Shown piece after piece: positions 32,817 through 40,712 of a stretch of DNA of 40,712 nucleotides (its first letter is position 1; the number at the start of each line of letters is the position of its first letter). Position numbers and translations under genes: made by a program. The notes beneath the pieces are model-generated. The model searched no databases and was not told the origin of the DNA. It was given only the letters and a program-made list of their open reading frames with translations. The stretch lies in contig CALCHM010000169.1 in the NCBI GenBank assembly GCA_937901345.1, positions 1-40,712 on the forward strand. Direction: 5' to 3'. Origin of the DNA: an uncultured Prevotella sp. Lineage in GTDB: Bacteria > Bacteroidota > Bacteroidia > Bacteroidales > Bacteroidaceae.

Positions 32817-33218
32817 TTAACCAATGCTCAAAAGTTCGACTTCGAAAATAAGCGTTGAACCGCCAGGAATGGGACCTGACGAGCGCTTGCCATAACCCAT
32901 CTCTGCTGGAATGTAAATCTCCCACTTATCCCCAGCGTGCATTTTGCTCAAGGCTATTTGCCACCCTTCGATAACTTCGTTGAGGCGGAAGGCTTCAGGG
33001 TATCCACGTTGATAACTATTGTCAAATTCACGTCCGTTGATGAGCGTGCCACGGTAGTGTACGCACACAATGCTGCGCAGGGTGGGGCAGGTGGTGCCTG
33101 TGCCTTCTGAGATGACTTTATAAAGTATGCCCTTAGCGAGTGAGTTTACCCCTTCTTCTTGTGCTTTTTGGGTGAGAAATTCTTGATTAGCGCGGAGATA
33201 ATCTTGTTTTTTAGACAT
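32817..33218 (-). CDS. FKBP-type peptidyl-prolyl cis-trans isomerase
   Basis: I start it at 33218 (MSKKQDYLRANQEFL, 133 residues), since the longer reading adds 25 low-complexity residues. Residues 1-30 form a short helical extension. The FKBP domain follows: GILYKVISEGTG, VHYRGTLINGREFDNSYQRG, FRLNEVIEGWQIALSKMHAGDKWEIYIPAEMGYGKR and PGGSTLIFEVELLSIG. The usual active-site residues (Y, D, W, and the I in VIEGW) are present. No signal peptide, so it should act in the cytoplasm as a folding helper. It precedes the lysozyme gene by 76 bp. Confidence 0.92.
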   Translation of the reverse strand: MSKKQDYLRANQEFLTQKAQEEGVNSLAKGILYKVISEGTGTTCPTLRSIVCVHYRGTLINGREFDNSYQRGYPEAFRLNEVIEGWQIALSKMHAGDKWEIYIPAEMGYGKRSSGPIPGGSTLIFEVELLSIG

Positions 33219-33352
33219 AGTTTTTTCTTTGGTTAGGGGAGTTTCTGTCTGAGTTTGCGGAAGTTGAAGATGGTGCTTAATTAAAAGCATCATACGCTAC
33301 TTCGTGTTTTTAACTTCAAGGTTATCCAATCTCAGGACTTCAAAAATTAGCG

Positions 33353-33360
33353 CAAACTTA
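33353..33360 (-). promoter_or_regulatory. Putative -7 box upstream of the FKBP gene
   Basis: The minus strand reads TAAGTTTG, fitting TAnnTTTG, about 135 bp before the start. No TTTG is seen at -33, so support is weak. Confidence 0.35.
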
Positions 33361-33395
33361 CGGATTTTTCTACAGATTCATTCCATACGAGCAGA

Positions 33396-33411
33396 TATAT
33401 TTGTACATTTG
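33396..33411 (+). promoter_or_regulatory. Two adjacent -7 boxes upstream of pyrF
   Basis: TATATTTG (33396-33403) and TACATTTG (33404-33411) abut, each fitting TAnnTTTG. I find no TTTG 19-21 bp before either. The predicted leader is about 70-80 nt. Confidence 0.45.
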
Positions 33412-33486
33412 CACACAATATTATAAATAATGATAATGTATAACCAAGTGTTTGCCCTCGTGTGAACCCATAAATCTTTATTAGCG

Positions 33487-34311
33487 ATGACTAAGCAACA
33501 ACTTATTGACAACATCCGTGCGAAGAAGTCTTTCCTTTGCGTAGGTTTGGACACTGACTTGAAGAAGATGCCCAAACACCTCTTGGATGCAGAAGATCCT
33601 ATCTTCGAATTTAACAAGGCGATTATTGATGCTACCGCGCCCTATACGGTGGCTTACAAACCCAACTTGGCATTCTACGAATGCTTCGGTCTTCAGGGTT
33701 GGATTGCCTTTGAAAAGACGGTGAATTATATCAAGCAGAACTATCCCGACCAATTCATCATTGCCGACGCAAAGCGTGGGGATATTGGTAACACTTCGGC
33801 AATGTACGCACGTTGCTTCTTTGAAGAAATGGACATTGATTCGCTCACCGTTGCGCCTTACATGGGTGAAGACTCTGTAACACCCTTCCTCCAGTACGAA
33901 GGCAAGTGGGTGATTCTCCTCGCTTTGACAAGCAATAAGGGTTCTCACGACTTCCAACTCATGCAGGACACAGAAGGCGAACGCCTCTTCGAAAAGGTGT
34001 TGCGCACGTCTCAGCAATGGGCAAACGATGAGCAGATGATGTACGTAGTAGGCGCTACTCAGGGCAAACTCTTTGAAGACATCCGTAAGATTGTGCCCAA
34101 CCACTTCCTCCTCGTTCCTGGCGTAGGTGCTCAGGGTGGTTCGCTCGAAGAAGTGTGCAAGTATGGTATGACCAAGGATTGCGGATTGCTCGTCAATTCA
34201 AGTCGTGGCATTATCTATGCCGACACTACCGAACGCTTTGCGGAAGTGGCGGGCGAAAAGGCACGCGAACTCCAGCAGGAAATGGCTGCGTTGCTTGATG
34301 CGATGAACTAA
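33487..34311 (+). CDS. pyrF: Orotidine 5'-phosphate decarboxylase, type 2
   Basis: A 274-residue protein of the longer PyrF type. Marks are SFLCVGLDTDLKKMPKHLL (15-33), YTVAYKPNLAFYECFGLQG, and the catalytic DAKRGDIGNT with D94, K96 and D99. VAPYMGEDSVTPF, LLALTSNKGSHDFQ and VPGVGAQGGSLEEV with NSSRGIIYA supply the phosphate-binding barrel end. It decarboxylates OMP to UMP, the last step of de novo pyrimidine synthesis. A strong terminator-like hairpin follows, and the calcium ATPase gene begins right behind that. Confidence 0.97.
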   Translation: MTKQQLIDNIRAKKSFLCVGLDTDLKKMPKHLLDAEDPIFEFNKAIIDATAPYTVAYKPNLAFYECFGLQGWIAFEKTVNYIKQNYPDQFIIADAKRGDIGNTSAMYARCFFEEMDIDSLTVAPYMGEDSVTPFLQYEGKWVILLALTSNKGSHDFQLMQDTEGERLFEKVLRTSQQWANDEQMMYVVGATQGKLFEDIRKIVPNHFLLVPGVGAQGGSLEEVCKYGMTKDCGLLVNSSRGIIYADTTERFAEVAGEKARELQQEMAALLDAMN

Positions 34312-34352
34312 TATTGCCATTTTAAATTTAACATAGTAGATTATAAAATGAT

Positions 34353-34397
34353 TTGCAATCTAAGGTAGGCTCATTGCTACTTAGATTGCAAGTTTTT
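34353..34397 (+). terminator. Terminator between pyrF and the calcium ATPase gene
   Basis: TTGCAATCTAAG (34353-34364) pairs perfectly with CTTAGATTGCAA (34380-34391), with three further pairs after a bulge, then GTTTTT. It ends only 20 bp before the ATPase start codon, so it may double as an attenuator in the ATPase leader. Confidence 0.8.
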
Positions 34398-34416
34398 CTG
34401 AAAAGATTTTAGTTTG

Positions 34417-37101
34417 ATGCAAGAAAAAGAAACGTACAAAGGACTCTCCGAAGCCCAGGTGGCTGAGAGTCGTGCCAAGCATGGCGCAAATATTTTGACG
34501 CCTCCCGCTAAGGAATCGCTTTGGGTAAAGTTTCTCGGCAAATTTGCCGACCCTCTCATCCGCATCCTGATTGTAGCGGCGGTTGTTTCCATCGGTATTT
34601 CGTTCTATGAATTCTTCGGTCATGAAGATGCTGGAATGGAAGTGTTCCTCGAACCCATCGGTATCATCGTAGCCATTCTCCTCGCTACAGGCCTTTCGTT
34701 CTACTTCGAAATGAAGGCCGACAAGGAGTTTGAATTGCTCAATCAGGTGAACGATGACGAACCCGTGCAAGTCATTCGTGGTGGCAACACTACGGAGGTG
34801 GCTAAGAAGGACATCGTGGTGGGCGACATCATCGTGCTCTCTACGGGTAACGAAGTGCCTGCCGATGCCGAATTGCTCGAAGCGTCGGCAATGGCGCTCA
34901 ACGAATCGACGCTTACGGGCGAACCCCTTTGCCGAAAGACCATCCTCAAGGAGGAATTTGACGAAGAAGCAACCTTCCCCTCAAACCACGTGATGCGTGG
35001 AACAACGGTGATGGAAGGTCATGGTGTAGCGCGCGTGTTTGCCGTGGGCGACCACACGGAAAACGGTAAGGTCTTCGTTGCCGCACAGATTGACAATAGC
35101 GTGAAGACGCCCCTCAATGAGCAACTCGACGGACTTGCGAATAAGATTTCAAAAATCAGCTACACCTTTGCGGGCATCATTCTCATCGCACGCCTTGCGG
35201 CCTTCCCTTGGGGCGAAAGTTTCGACACGATGCACTTCCTCAGCCACATGCTCGAAACGCTCATGGTGGCGGTGACGCTCGTTGTAGCAGCTGTGCCCGA
35301 AGGTCTTCCTATGGCGGTGACGTTGAGTCTTGCTTATAGCATGCGTCGCATGTTGAAGACCAATAACTTGGTGCGTAAGATGCATGCGTGCGAAACGATG
35401 GGGGCAACGACCGTGATTTGTACCGATAAGACGGGTACGCTCACGCAAAATCTCATGCAGATTCACGAAACGCGCTTCTTCGGCCTTCCCGAAGCCCAGC
35501 AATTGGGCACCGATGAAATGTCGGAAATCATTGCCGAAGGCATTGCCGTGAACTCTACCGCCACGCTTGACCTCACGGGCGAAAAGCCCCGTGCTCTCGG
35601 AAATCCTACGGAAGGCGCACTCATCCTTTGGCTCCGCGCTCAGGGTGTTGACTTCATGAAGATGCGTTCCGATGCCGAGTATGTTGCCGAATTGCCCTTC
35701 TCTACGGAGCGCAAGTATATGGCTACCGTGGTGCATTCTTCAAAGTTGAACAAGAAGGTGCTTTACGTGAAGGGTGCTCCCGAATACGTCTATGCCTTGT
35801 GTAAGCAGAGTCTTGGCAATGTGACGAAGGAGTCGCTCGACGCTATGCTCCTCAATTATCAGAACCTCGCCATGCGTACGCTTGGTTTTGCTTACCAAGT
35901 GTTGGAAGAGGGCGATGCTACCTTTAATGACAAGGTGGTGGAAGCCAAGAACCTCACTTTCCTTGGTGTTGTAGCGATTGCCGACCCTGTTCGTAGCGAT
36001 GTTCCTGCCGCCGTAGGTGATTGTTTGAGCGCAGGTATCAACGTGACCATTGTGACGGGCGACACTCCCGGTACGGCGCGTGAAATAGGTCGTCAAATCG
36101 GTATTTGGACGGAAAAGTCAACCGAACGCAACCTCATCACAGGTCCTGAATTTGCAGAACTCACCGATGCCGAACTCGAAGAGCGCATCCTCGACCTCCG
36201 CATTATTGCGCGTGCACGCCCGATGGATAAGAAGCGCCTTGTCGAAACCCTCCAGCGCCTTGGTCAAGTGGTTGCCGTGACGGGTGATGGTACGAACGAT
36301 GCTCCCGCCCTCAAGGCGGCTCACGTAGGACTCTCAATGGGCGATGGCACTAGCGTAGCCAAGGAAGCCAGTGACATTACGATTGTCGATAATTCATTCG
36401 CCAGCATTACGCGTGCCGTGATGTGGGGACGCTCGCTCTATCGCAACATTCAGCGCTTCATTCTCTTCCAAATGACGGTCACCATGGCGGCATGTTTCAT
36501 CGTGCTCATCAGTGCCCTTCTCGGTATGGAAACGCCCCTCACCGTAACGCAGATGCTTTGGGTGAACCTCATCATGGACACCTTTGCGGCTATGGCACTC
36601 GCTTCGCTTCCGCCCTCAATGACGGTGATGAAGGATGCTCCCCGCAAGCGCGAAGACTTTATCATTGACAAGGCCATGTGGGCAAATATCCTCTCTGTAG
36701 GACTCATCTTCACGGTGCTCATCTTGGGATTGGCTTATGTGACCAATACATACGATATTCAGTCGCTCGCCGATGTGTTGAATCTTTCGGCACTTGCTCC
36801 CCAGTCAGGCGTTTCGCCCTACGAACGTAGCTTGATGTTCACCCTCTTCGTGATGTTCCAATTCTGGAATATGTTCAACGCTCGCGCTTACCTTACTGGT
36901 GCTTCAGCGCTCCACTTTAAGGGTTGTAACTCATTCGTAAGCATCGCCGTAGTTATCGTGCTCGGACAAATCTTGATTGTTACCCTCGGTGGCACGATGT
37001 TTAACGTAGCGCGCCTCTCTTTCAACGATTGGGTTATTTGCATCCTCGGCACCTCCCTCGTGCTTTGGATTGGCGAACTCTTCCGTTTGTTCAAGAAATA
37101 A
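34417..37101 (+). CDS. P-type calcium-translocating ATPase (P2B/PMCA type)
   Basis: An 894-residue pump; ATG 34417 is preferred to the adjacent TTG. It opens with a cation-ATPase N domain (YKGLSEAQVAESRAKHGANIL). The actuator motif is LTGEP, helix 4 carries VPEGLP (near 293-298), which is the P2-type ion site, and the phosphorylation site is D337 in CTDKTGTLT. Nucleotide-domain marks are KGAPEYV, then VTGDTPGTAREIG, MDKKRLV and TGDGTNDAPALKAAHVG. The C-terminal six helices include LWVNLIMDTFAAMALA. It should export Ca2+ from the cytoplasm. No promoter is evident between it and the pyrF terminator, so expression may depend on readthrough. Confidence 0.93.
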   Translation: MQEKETYKGLSEAQVAESRAKHGANILTPPAKESLWVKFLGKFADPLIRILIVAAVVSIGISFYEFFGHEDAGMEVFLEPIGIIVAILLATGLSFYFEMKADKEFELLNQVNDDEPVQVIRGGNTTEVAKKDIVVGDIIVLSTGNEVPADAELLEASAMALNESTLTGEPLCRKTILKEEFDEEATFPSNHVMRGTTVMEGHGVARVFAVGDHTENGKVFVAAQIDNSVKTPLNEQLDGLANKISKISYTFAGIILIARLAAFPWGESFDTMHFLSHMLETLMVAVTLVVAAVPEGLPMAVTLSLAYSMRRMLKTNNLVRKMHACETMGATTVICTDKTGTLTQNLMQIHETRFFGLPEAQQLGTDEMSEIIAEGIAVNSTATLDLTGEKPRALGNPTEGALILWLRAQGVDFMKMRSDAEYVAELPFSTERKYMATVVHSSKLNKKVLYVKGAPEYVYALCKQSLGNVTKESLDAMLLNYQNLAMRTLGFAYQVLEEGDATFNDKVVEAKNLTFLGVVAIADPVRSDVPAAVGDCLSAGINVTIVTGDTPGTAREIGRQIGIWTEKSTERNLITGPEFAELTDAELEERILDLRIIARARPMDKKRLVETLQRLGQVVAVTGDGTNDAPALKAAHVGLSMGDGTSVAKEASDITIVDNSFASITRAVMWGRSLYRNIQRFILFQMTVTMAACFIVLISALLGMETPLTVTQMLWVNLIMDTFAAMALASLPPSMTVMKDAPRKREDFIIDKAMWANILSVGLIFTVLILGLAYVTNTYDIQSLADVLNLSALAPQSGVSPYERSLMFTLFVMFQFWNMFNARAYLTGASALHFKGCNSFVSIAVVIVLGQILIVTLGGTMFNVARLSFNDWVICILGTSLVLWIGELFRLFKK

Positions 37102-37106
37102 AGTTT

Positions 37107-37145
37107 ATCGGAGCAGTCAGCATCAACTGAATGCTCCGATTTTTT
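37107..37145 (+). terminator. Terminator of the calcium ATPase gene
   Basis: ATCGGAGCA (37107-37115) pairs perfectly with TGCTCCGAT (37132-37140), followed by five more T residues. The loop holds a nested CAGT/ACTG. Confidence 0.88.
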
Positions 37146-37260
37146 GAGAATCTTTGAGTGCTCTGAAAATTCCGAGTTCTCCGAGAATTCTGAGTTTTCT
37201 GAGAATTCTGAGAATTCTGAGTCCTCTGAGAACTCCGAGAATTCTGAGTCCTCCGATTCT
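37144..37260. repeat. 9-bp-period array, 13 units, TCTGAGAAT type
   Basis: Thirteen units of nine bases from 37144 to 37260, with consensus TCTGAGAAT or TCTGAGTCC. This is the reverse complement of the TCAGAGTNN family seen at 22202, 28535 and 31806. It lies between convergent genes, reading TCAGA in the direction of tdh. Confidence 0.92.
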
Positions 37261-37273
37261 CCTCCACTAACAA

Positions 37274-37303
37274 TAAAGGCGCACCCACCAGGATGCGCCT
37301 TTA
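37274..37303 (-). terminator. Terminator-like hairpin behind tdh
   Basis: TAAAGGCGCA (37274-37283) pairs with TGCGCCTTTA (37294-37303), a perfect 10-bp stem 18 bp behind the tdh stop. On the minus strand it is followed by TTGTTAG, only partly T-rich. Confidence 0.65.
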
Positions 37304-37321
37304 ATTATAAGTAGTGATGTA

Positions 37322-38347
37322 TTAGTCCCATTCGAGGATAACCTTACCACACTGACCTGATTCCATGATGTCGAAGCCCTTTTGGAAGTCGGCAATGGGG
37401 AACTTGTGTGTGATAACGGGAGTGAGGTCGAGGCCAGAGATAAGCATCTGCTCCATCTTGTACCAAGTTTCCCACATTTCGCGGCCGTAGATACCCTTAA
37501 TTGTGAGTGCCTTGAAGATGATTTCGCTCCAGTCAACCGTAGTTGTAGGAGGAAGGATACCGAGCTGTGCAATCTTTGAACCGTTGTACATGTTGCTCAC
37601 CATGTCGCGGAAAGCGATGGGAGAACCTGACATTTCAAGACCAACGTCGAAACCACGGATGCCGAGTTGTTCCATTGCTCCGGCAACGGTTTCGCCCTTT
37701 GAAGCGTTCACGGTGTGAGTAGCACCCATCTTCTTTGCAATTTCAAGGCGATAGTCGCTGAGGTCTGTCACCACGATGTTCTTCGCACCTGCAAACTTAG
37801 CGATTGCCGTAGCCATTGTACCGATAAGACCAGCACCTGTAATCAATACGTCTTCGCCGAGGAGGGGGAATGAAAGGGCTGTGTGAGTAGCATTACCGAA
37901 GGGGTCCATGATAGCCGCCATATCGTCAGAGATACGATCGTCGAGCTTTACTACGTTGCTTTCGGGGATGCAGAGGTATTCAGCAAACGCACCATCACGG
38001 TTTACGCCTACGCCGATGCTGTTTTCACAAATGTGCTGCAAGCCACGACGACAGTTACGGCAATGACCACAAGCGATATGACCTTCGCCTGTCACACGGT
38101 CGCCTACCTGGATGTTGCGTACACCCGGACCTACTTCGGCAACAATACCTACATACTCATGACCGATAGTCATTGGAGTCTTGATAGTCTTCTGGCTCCA
38201 TTCGTCCCACTTGTAGATGTGCAAGTCAGTACCACAAATAGCAGTCTTCTTAATCTTGATAAGAACGTCGTTTACACCCACCTTTGGAACAGCAACTTCT
38301 TCCAACCAAATACCCTTCTGGGCTTCTTTCTTTACTAAAGCTTTCAT
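37322..38347 (-). CDS. tdh: L-threonine 3-dehydrogenase
   Basis: A 341-residue zinc-dependent medium-chain dehydrogenase of normal TDH length. Marks are catalytic zinc ligand C38 in ICGTDLHIYKWDEW, H63-E64 in GHEYVG, the structural zinc loop CGHCRNCRRGLQHIC (about 93-107), PFGNATHTAL, and the NAD-binding ITGAGLIGTMA. The TDH-specific KGIYGREMWETWYKM appears near 285-299. It oxidises threonine to 2-amino-3-ketobutyrate, normally passed to Kbl to give glycine and acetyl-CoA; no kbl gene is in the window. Its promoter abuts the SecDF terminator. Confidence 0.95.
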   Translation of the reverse strand: MKALVKKEAQKGIWLEEVAVPKVGVNDVLIKIKKTAICGTDLHIYKWDEWSQKTIKTPMTIGHEYVGIVAEVGPGVRNIQVGDRVTGEGHIACGHCRNCRRGLQHICENSIGVGVNRDGAFAEYLCIPESNVVKLDDRISDDMAAIMDPFGNATHTALSFPLLGEDVLITGAGLIGTMATAIAKFAGAKNIVVTDLSDYRLEIAKKMGATHTVNASKGETVAGAMEQLGIRGFDVGLEMSGSPIAFRDMVSNMYNGSKIAQLGILPPTTTVDWSEIIFKALTIKGIYGREMWETWYKMEQMLISGLDLTPVITHKFPIADFQKGFDIMESGQCGKVILEWD

Positions 38348-38396
38348 GTTCAGTTATTTAATATGTTGAAACTTTTCTTTCTTTCAATACAAGGAA

Positions 38397-38427
38397 CAAA
38401 TATACAAAAAAAAGAGGGCTTCCCAAT
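38397..38427 (-). promoter_or_regulatory. tdh promoter, overlapping the SecDF terminator
   Basis: The minus strand reads ATTG (38427-38424), 19 bp, then TATATTTG (38404-38397): a full -7 box and a three-of-four -33 box. The -33 lies in the loop of the upstream terminator hairpin. Confidence 0.6.
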
Positions 38428-38445
38428 TGGAAGCCCTCTTTTTTT
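38406..38445 (-). terminator. Terminator of the SecDF gene
   Basis: AAGAGGGCTTCC (38412-38423) pairs perfectly with GGAAGCCCTCTT (38429-38440), flanked by an A-run on one side and a T-run on the other, so it works in both directions. The SecDF stop codon lies just before it on the minus strand. Confidence 0.92.
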
Positions 38446-38452
38446 ATATCAA

Positions 38453-40712
38453 TTACTTATTTTCTTCCGGCAACTTGCTGCCCAATGTCAAGTAAGCAAC
38501 AGGAGCTGCGAAGAACAATGAACCGAGTGTACCGATAACTACACCAAGGATCATCGCAAATGCGAAGCTACGGATGCTGTCACCACCAAGAACAAAGATA
38601 CACAACAATACAACCAATGTACTTACAGAAGTATTGATAGTACGAGCCAATGTTGTATTCAATGATTCATTGAACAACTGGAAGCGGTCACGCTTAGGAT
38701 ACAAAGTGCGGAATTCACGGATACGGTCGAATACTACCACCTTATCGTTGATAGAGTAACCGATAGCTGTCAAGATAGCACCGATGAATGTCTGGTCGAT
38801 TTCCAATGAGAACGGAGCCCATGTGTGGCACAATGAGTAAGCACCGATAATCAAAACCACTTCAATTACCAATGAAGATGTTGCACCCAAGCTAAATGCA
38901 ATGTTACGGAAACGCAACAAGATGTAAGCACCGATAGCAACCAAAGCGAACAATACAGACCAAATTGCAGATCTTGTAATATCGTCAGCGATACTTGGAC
39001 CTACCTTTTGTGAACTGATGATAGAACCACCTGTACGGTTATCGCGGTCGATGAATACTTCCAATGTAGTACCTTCTGCCAACAAGTTACCTTCCTTCAA
39101 CGCATTGTAGATGAATTCTTCTACTTCAGAGTCGATAGTTGCAGACTCTTCGTTGATGCGGTAGTTAGTAGTGATACGGATAGTCTTTTTGTCTGTACCC
39201 AAAGCGATAGCCTGAACGTTGTCTTCAGTAATCTTAGTCTTCAAGAGGTCACGAACAGTTTCCGGTTCTACCTGTTGTTCGAACTGAACAACAAAGTTAC
39301 GACCACCTGTAAAGTCGATACTCTGAGCCAAACCACGAACGAAGAATGATACTACACAGATAGCGATAATTGCACCGAATACAGTGAATGACTTCTTAGC
39401 AGAACCCATGAAGTTGTATGCAGGGTTCTTCATCAAGTTCTTCGAGATGTTAGTAGTGAAAGTCAAGTTCAACCACTTGTCCTTGTTCATGAAGTGTTCG
39501 TAAACGATACGAGTCAAGAACACTGCAGTAAAGAACGAGCAGAGGATACCGATAATCAAAGTAGTAGCAAAACCACGGATAGGACCTGTACCGAAGTAGA
39601 ACAAGATGATACCAGTGATAATAGATGTCAAGTTAGAGTCGAAGATTGCAGAGAATGCGTTAGAATAACCGTCAGCCAAAGCAGCCTTAGTAGTCTTACC
39701 TGCTCTCAATTCTTCCTTAGTACGTTCGTAAATCAACACGTTAGCATCCACTGCCATACCGAGTGACAATACCATACCGGCGATACCTGACATAGTCAAA
39801 GCAGCCTGGAATGAAGTAAGGATACCCAATGTGAAGAAGAAGTTCACGAACAATGCACAGTTAGCAACCATACCCGGGATGATACCGTACATAGAGCACA
39901 TGTAGATCATCAACAATACCAATGCCACGATGAATGACACGATACCCTGGTTGATAGATTCCTGACCGAGTGACGGACCTACGATGTCTTCCTGAACGAT
40001 ACGAGCAGGAGCAGGCATCTTACCAGACTTCAATACGTTAGCCAAGTCCTTTGTCACTTCCGGAGTGAAGTTACCTGTAATCTGTGAGTGACCACCAGTA
40101 ATTTCACCATTTACATTCGGAGCACTATATACATAACCATCCAATACGATAGCGATAGCACGACCTACGTTATTCTTAGTCAAAGTAGCCCAACGACGAG
40201 AACCGTCTGTATTCATAGACATGCTTACAGATGGCTTACCGAAGTTGTCGAAGTCATCCTTAGCATCAGTGATTACATCACCTTCCAACGGAGCACGACC
40301 ATTACGTTCTGTAGACTTGATAGCATACAATTCGTAGATCTGACCGCTCTTATCGAAATCAGCAGCCTTCACACCCCACTTCAAGCGAAGTTCCTTCGGA
40401 AGGATAGTCTGAGCTTCCTTCATAGCAAGCAACTTGTTCACTTCAGCAGTGTCCTTATAGTTAGCGTAACCTACTACACAACCATAACCACCCAACTGGA
40501 GGATAGAAGCCAACGGATGTTCCTTCTTCAACTGAGCCAAAGCAGCTTCGTTGTTAGCAGCATCACCCTTCAAAGCAGCAGCCAAGCTATCTGTAGCCGA
40601 TACAGCAGCCTTTTCAGCAGCTTCAGCAGGAGCAGCTTCTTCGCCACCAGCTACAGCCAACACTTCGCGCAACTTGCTGTCTACTGACTGCAAGAAAGGA
40701 ACGATTTCGTTA
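38453..40712 (-). CDS. secDF: Protein-export membrane protein SecDF (fusion), N-terminus off the window
   Basis: About 753 codons of a SecD-SecF fusion; the N-terminal SecD part lies beyond the right edge. Visible are the SecD periplasmic domain (GRAIAIVLDGYVYSAPNVNGEITGG), the SecD membrane bundle (ALTMSGIAGMVLSLGMAVDANVLIYERTKEELR and FYFGTGPIRGFATTLIIGI), a linker, then SecF (SIDFTGGRNFVVQFE, AIGYSINDKVVVFDRIRE, LNTTLARTINTS and FAFAMILGVVIGTLGS). SecDF uses the proton gradient to pull proteins out of the SecYEG channel. Proline is encoded by CCG or CCT with no CCC, unlike most genes of the window but like the left part of the GH95 gene. Confidence 0.95.
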   Translation of the reverse strand, partial: NEIVPFLQSVDSKLREVLAVAGGEEAAPAEAAEKAAVSATDSLAAALKGDAANNEAALAQLKKEHPLASILQLGGYGCVVGYANYKDTAEVNKLLAMKEAQTILPKELRLKWGVKAADFDKSGQIYELYAIKSTERNGRAPLEGDVITDAKDDFDNFGKPSVSMSMNTDGSRRWATLTKNNVGRAIAIVLDGYVYSAPNVNGEITGGHSQITGNFTPEVTKDLANVLKSGKMPAPARIVQEDIVGPSLGQESINQGIVSFIVALVLLMIYMCSMYGIIPGMVANCALFVNFFFTLGILTSFQAALTMSGIAGMVLSLGMAVDANVLIYERTKEELRAGKTTKAALADGYSNAFSAIFDSNLTSIITGIILFYFGTGPIRGFATTLIIGILCSFFTAVFLTRIVYEHFMNKDKWLNLTFTTNISKNLMKNPAYNFMGSAKKSFTVFGAIIAICVVSFFVRGLAQSIDFTGGRNFVVQFEQQVEPETVRDLLKTKITEDNVQAIALGTDKKTIRITTNYRINEESATIDSEVEEFIYNALKEGNLLAEGTTLEVFIDRDNRTGGSIISSQKVGPSIADDITRSAIWSVLFALVAIGAYILLRFRNIAFSLGATSSLVIEVVLIIGAYSLCHTWAPFSLEIDQTFIGAILTAIGYSINDKVVVFDRIREFRTLYPKRDRFQLFNESLNTTLARTINTSVSTLVVLLCIFVLGGDSIRSFAFAMILGVVIGTLGSLFFAAPVAYLTLGSKLPEENK

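Noticed and set aside
34312..34413. Riboswitch before the calcium ATPase
   Set aside because: Only one simple terminator hairpin is seen; I recognise no conserved aptamer such as yybP-ykoY.
1..40712. tRNA, rRNA or insertion sequence genes
   Set aside because: I scanned the intergenic gaps and saw no cloverleaf with CCA end, no rRNA-like segment and no transposase.

Overview
The window looks like a chromosomal segment from a member of the Bacteroidales, most likely Prevotellaceae-like. The basis is the gene families (DUF2851 protein, split HipA toxin, SecDF fusion, GH95/GH20 glycosidases), the lack of Shine-Dalgarno leaders, and promoters of the Bacteroidetes type (TTTG, 19-20 bp, TAnnTTTG), with good copies upstream of the HU gene and the DUF2851 gene. 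I cannot name the species.

Layout. 1-1951: a secreted GH95-type alpha-L-fucosidase, cut by the left edge. 2157-2429: HU. 2725-5389 (minus): a membrane protein and a DeaD-type RNA helicase. 5479-14663 (plus): a housekeeping run of DUF2851, a hotdog thioesterase, dprA, mnmG, apt, uvrC, dtd and an AEC-type permease, with a ParB-site-like palindrome between mnmG and apt. 15035-17254 (minus): a flavodoxin-type reductase and a GH20 hexosaminidase. 17405-20187 (minus): a soluble NtrB/NtrY-like histidine kinase and an NtrC-type activator. 20942-31795 (plus): a MacA/MacB-type efflux system made of adaptor, permease, ATPase, permease and TolC-like channel. It is interrupted before tolC by an opposite-strand three-gene hipB-hipS-hipT toxin-antitoxin module (28688-30181). 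32057-33218 (minus): GH25 lysozyme lipoprotein and FKBP isomerase. 33487-37101: pyrF and a P-type calcium ATPase. 37322-40712 (minus): threonine dehydrogenase and SecDF, cut by the right edge.

How it works together. The gap between the NtrC-type regulator and the efflux genes carries two tandem TGTGCG-N4-CGCACA-like palindromes followed, 56 bp on, by a near-consensus sigma-54 promoter pointing at the efflux operon. A kinase, an activator, its enhancer, its promoter and its target transporter therefore lie side by side. The long leader and every spacer of this operon are filled with short repeats.

The most unusual feature is the repeat content. There are three tandem arrays of unrelated sequence that all have a 40-42 bp period, a fourth 41-bp-phased set of palindromes at the hip promoter, four 9-bp-period arrays placed just behind stop codons, GAGTACA repeats tied to a GGCGCTCTC palindrome, and a 205-nt imperfect hairpin element. 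Codon use also changes sharply inside the GH95 gene near position 985, and SecDF shares the foreign-looking pattern.
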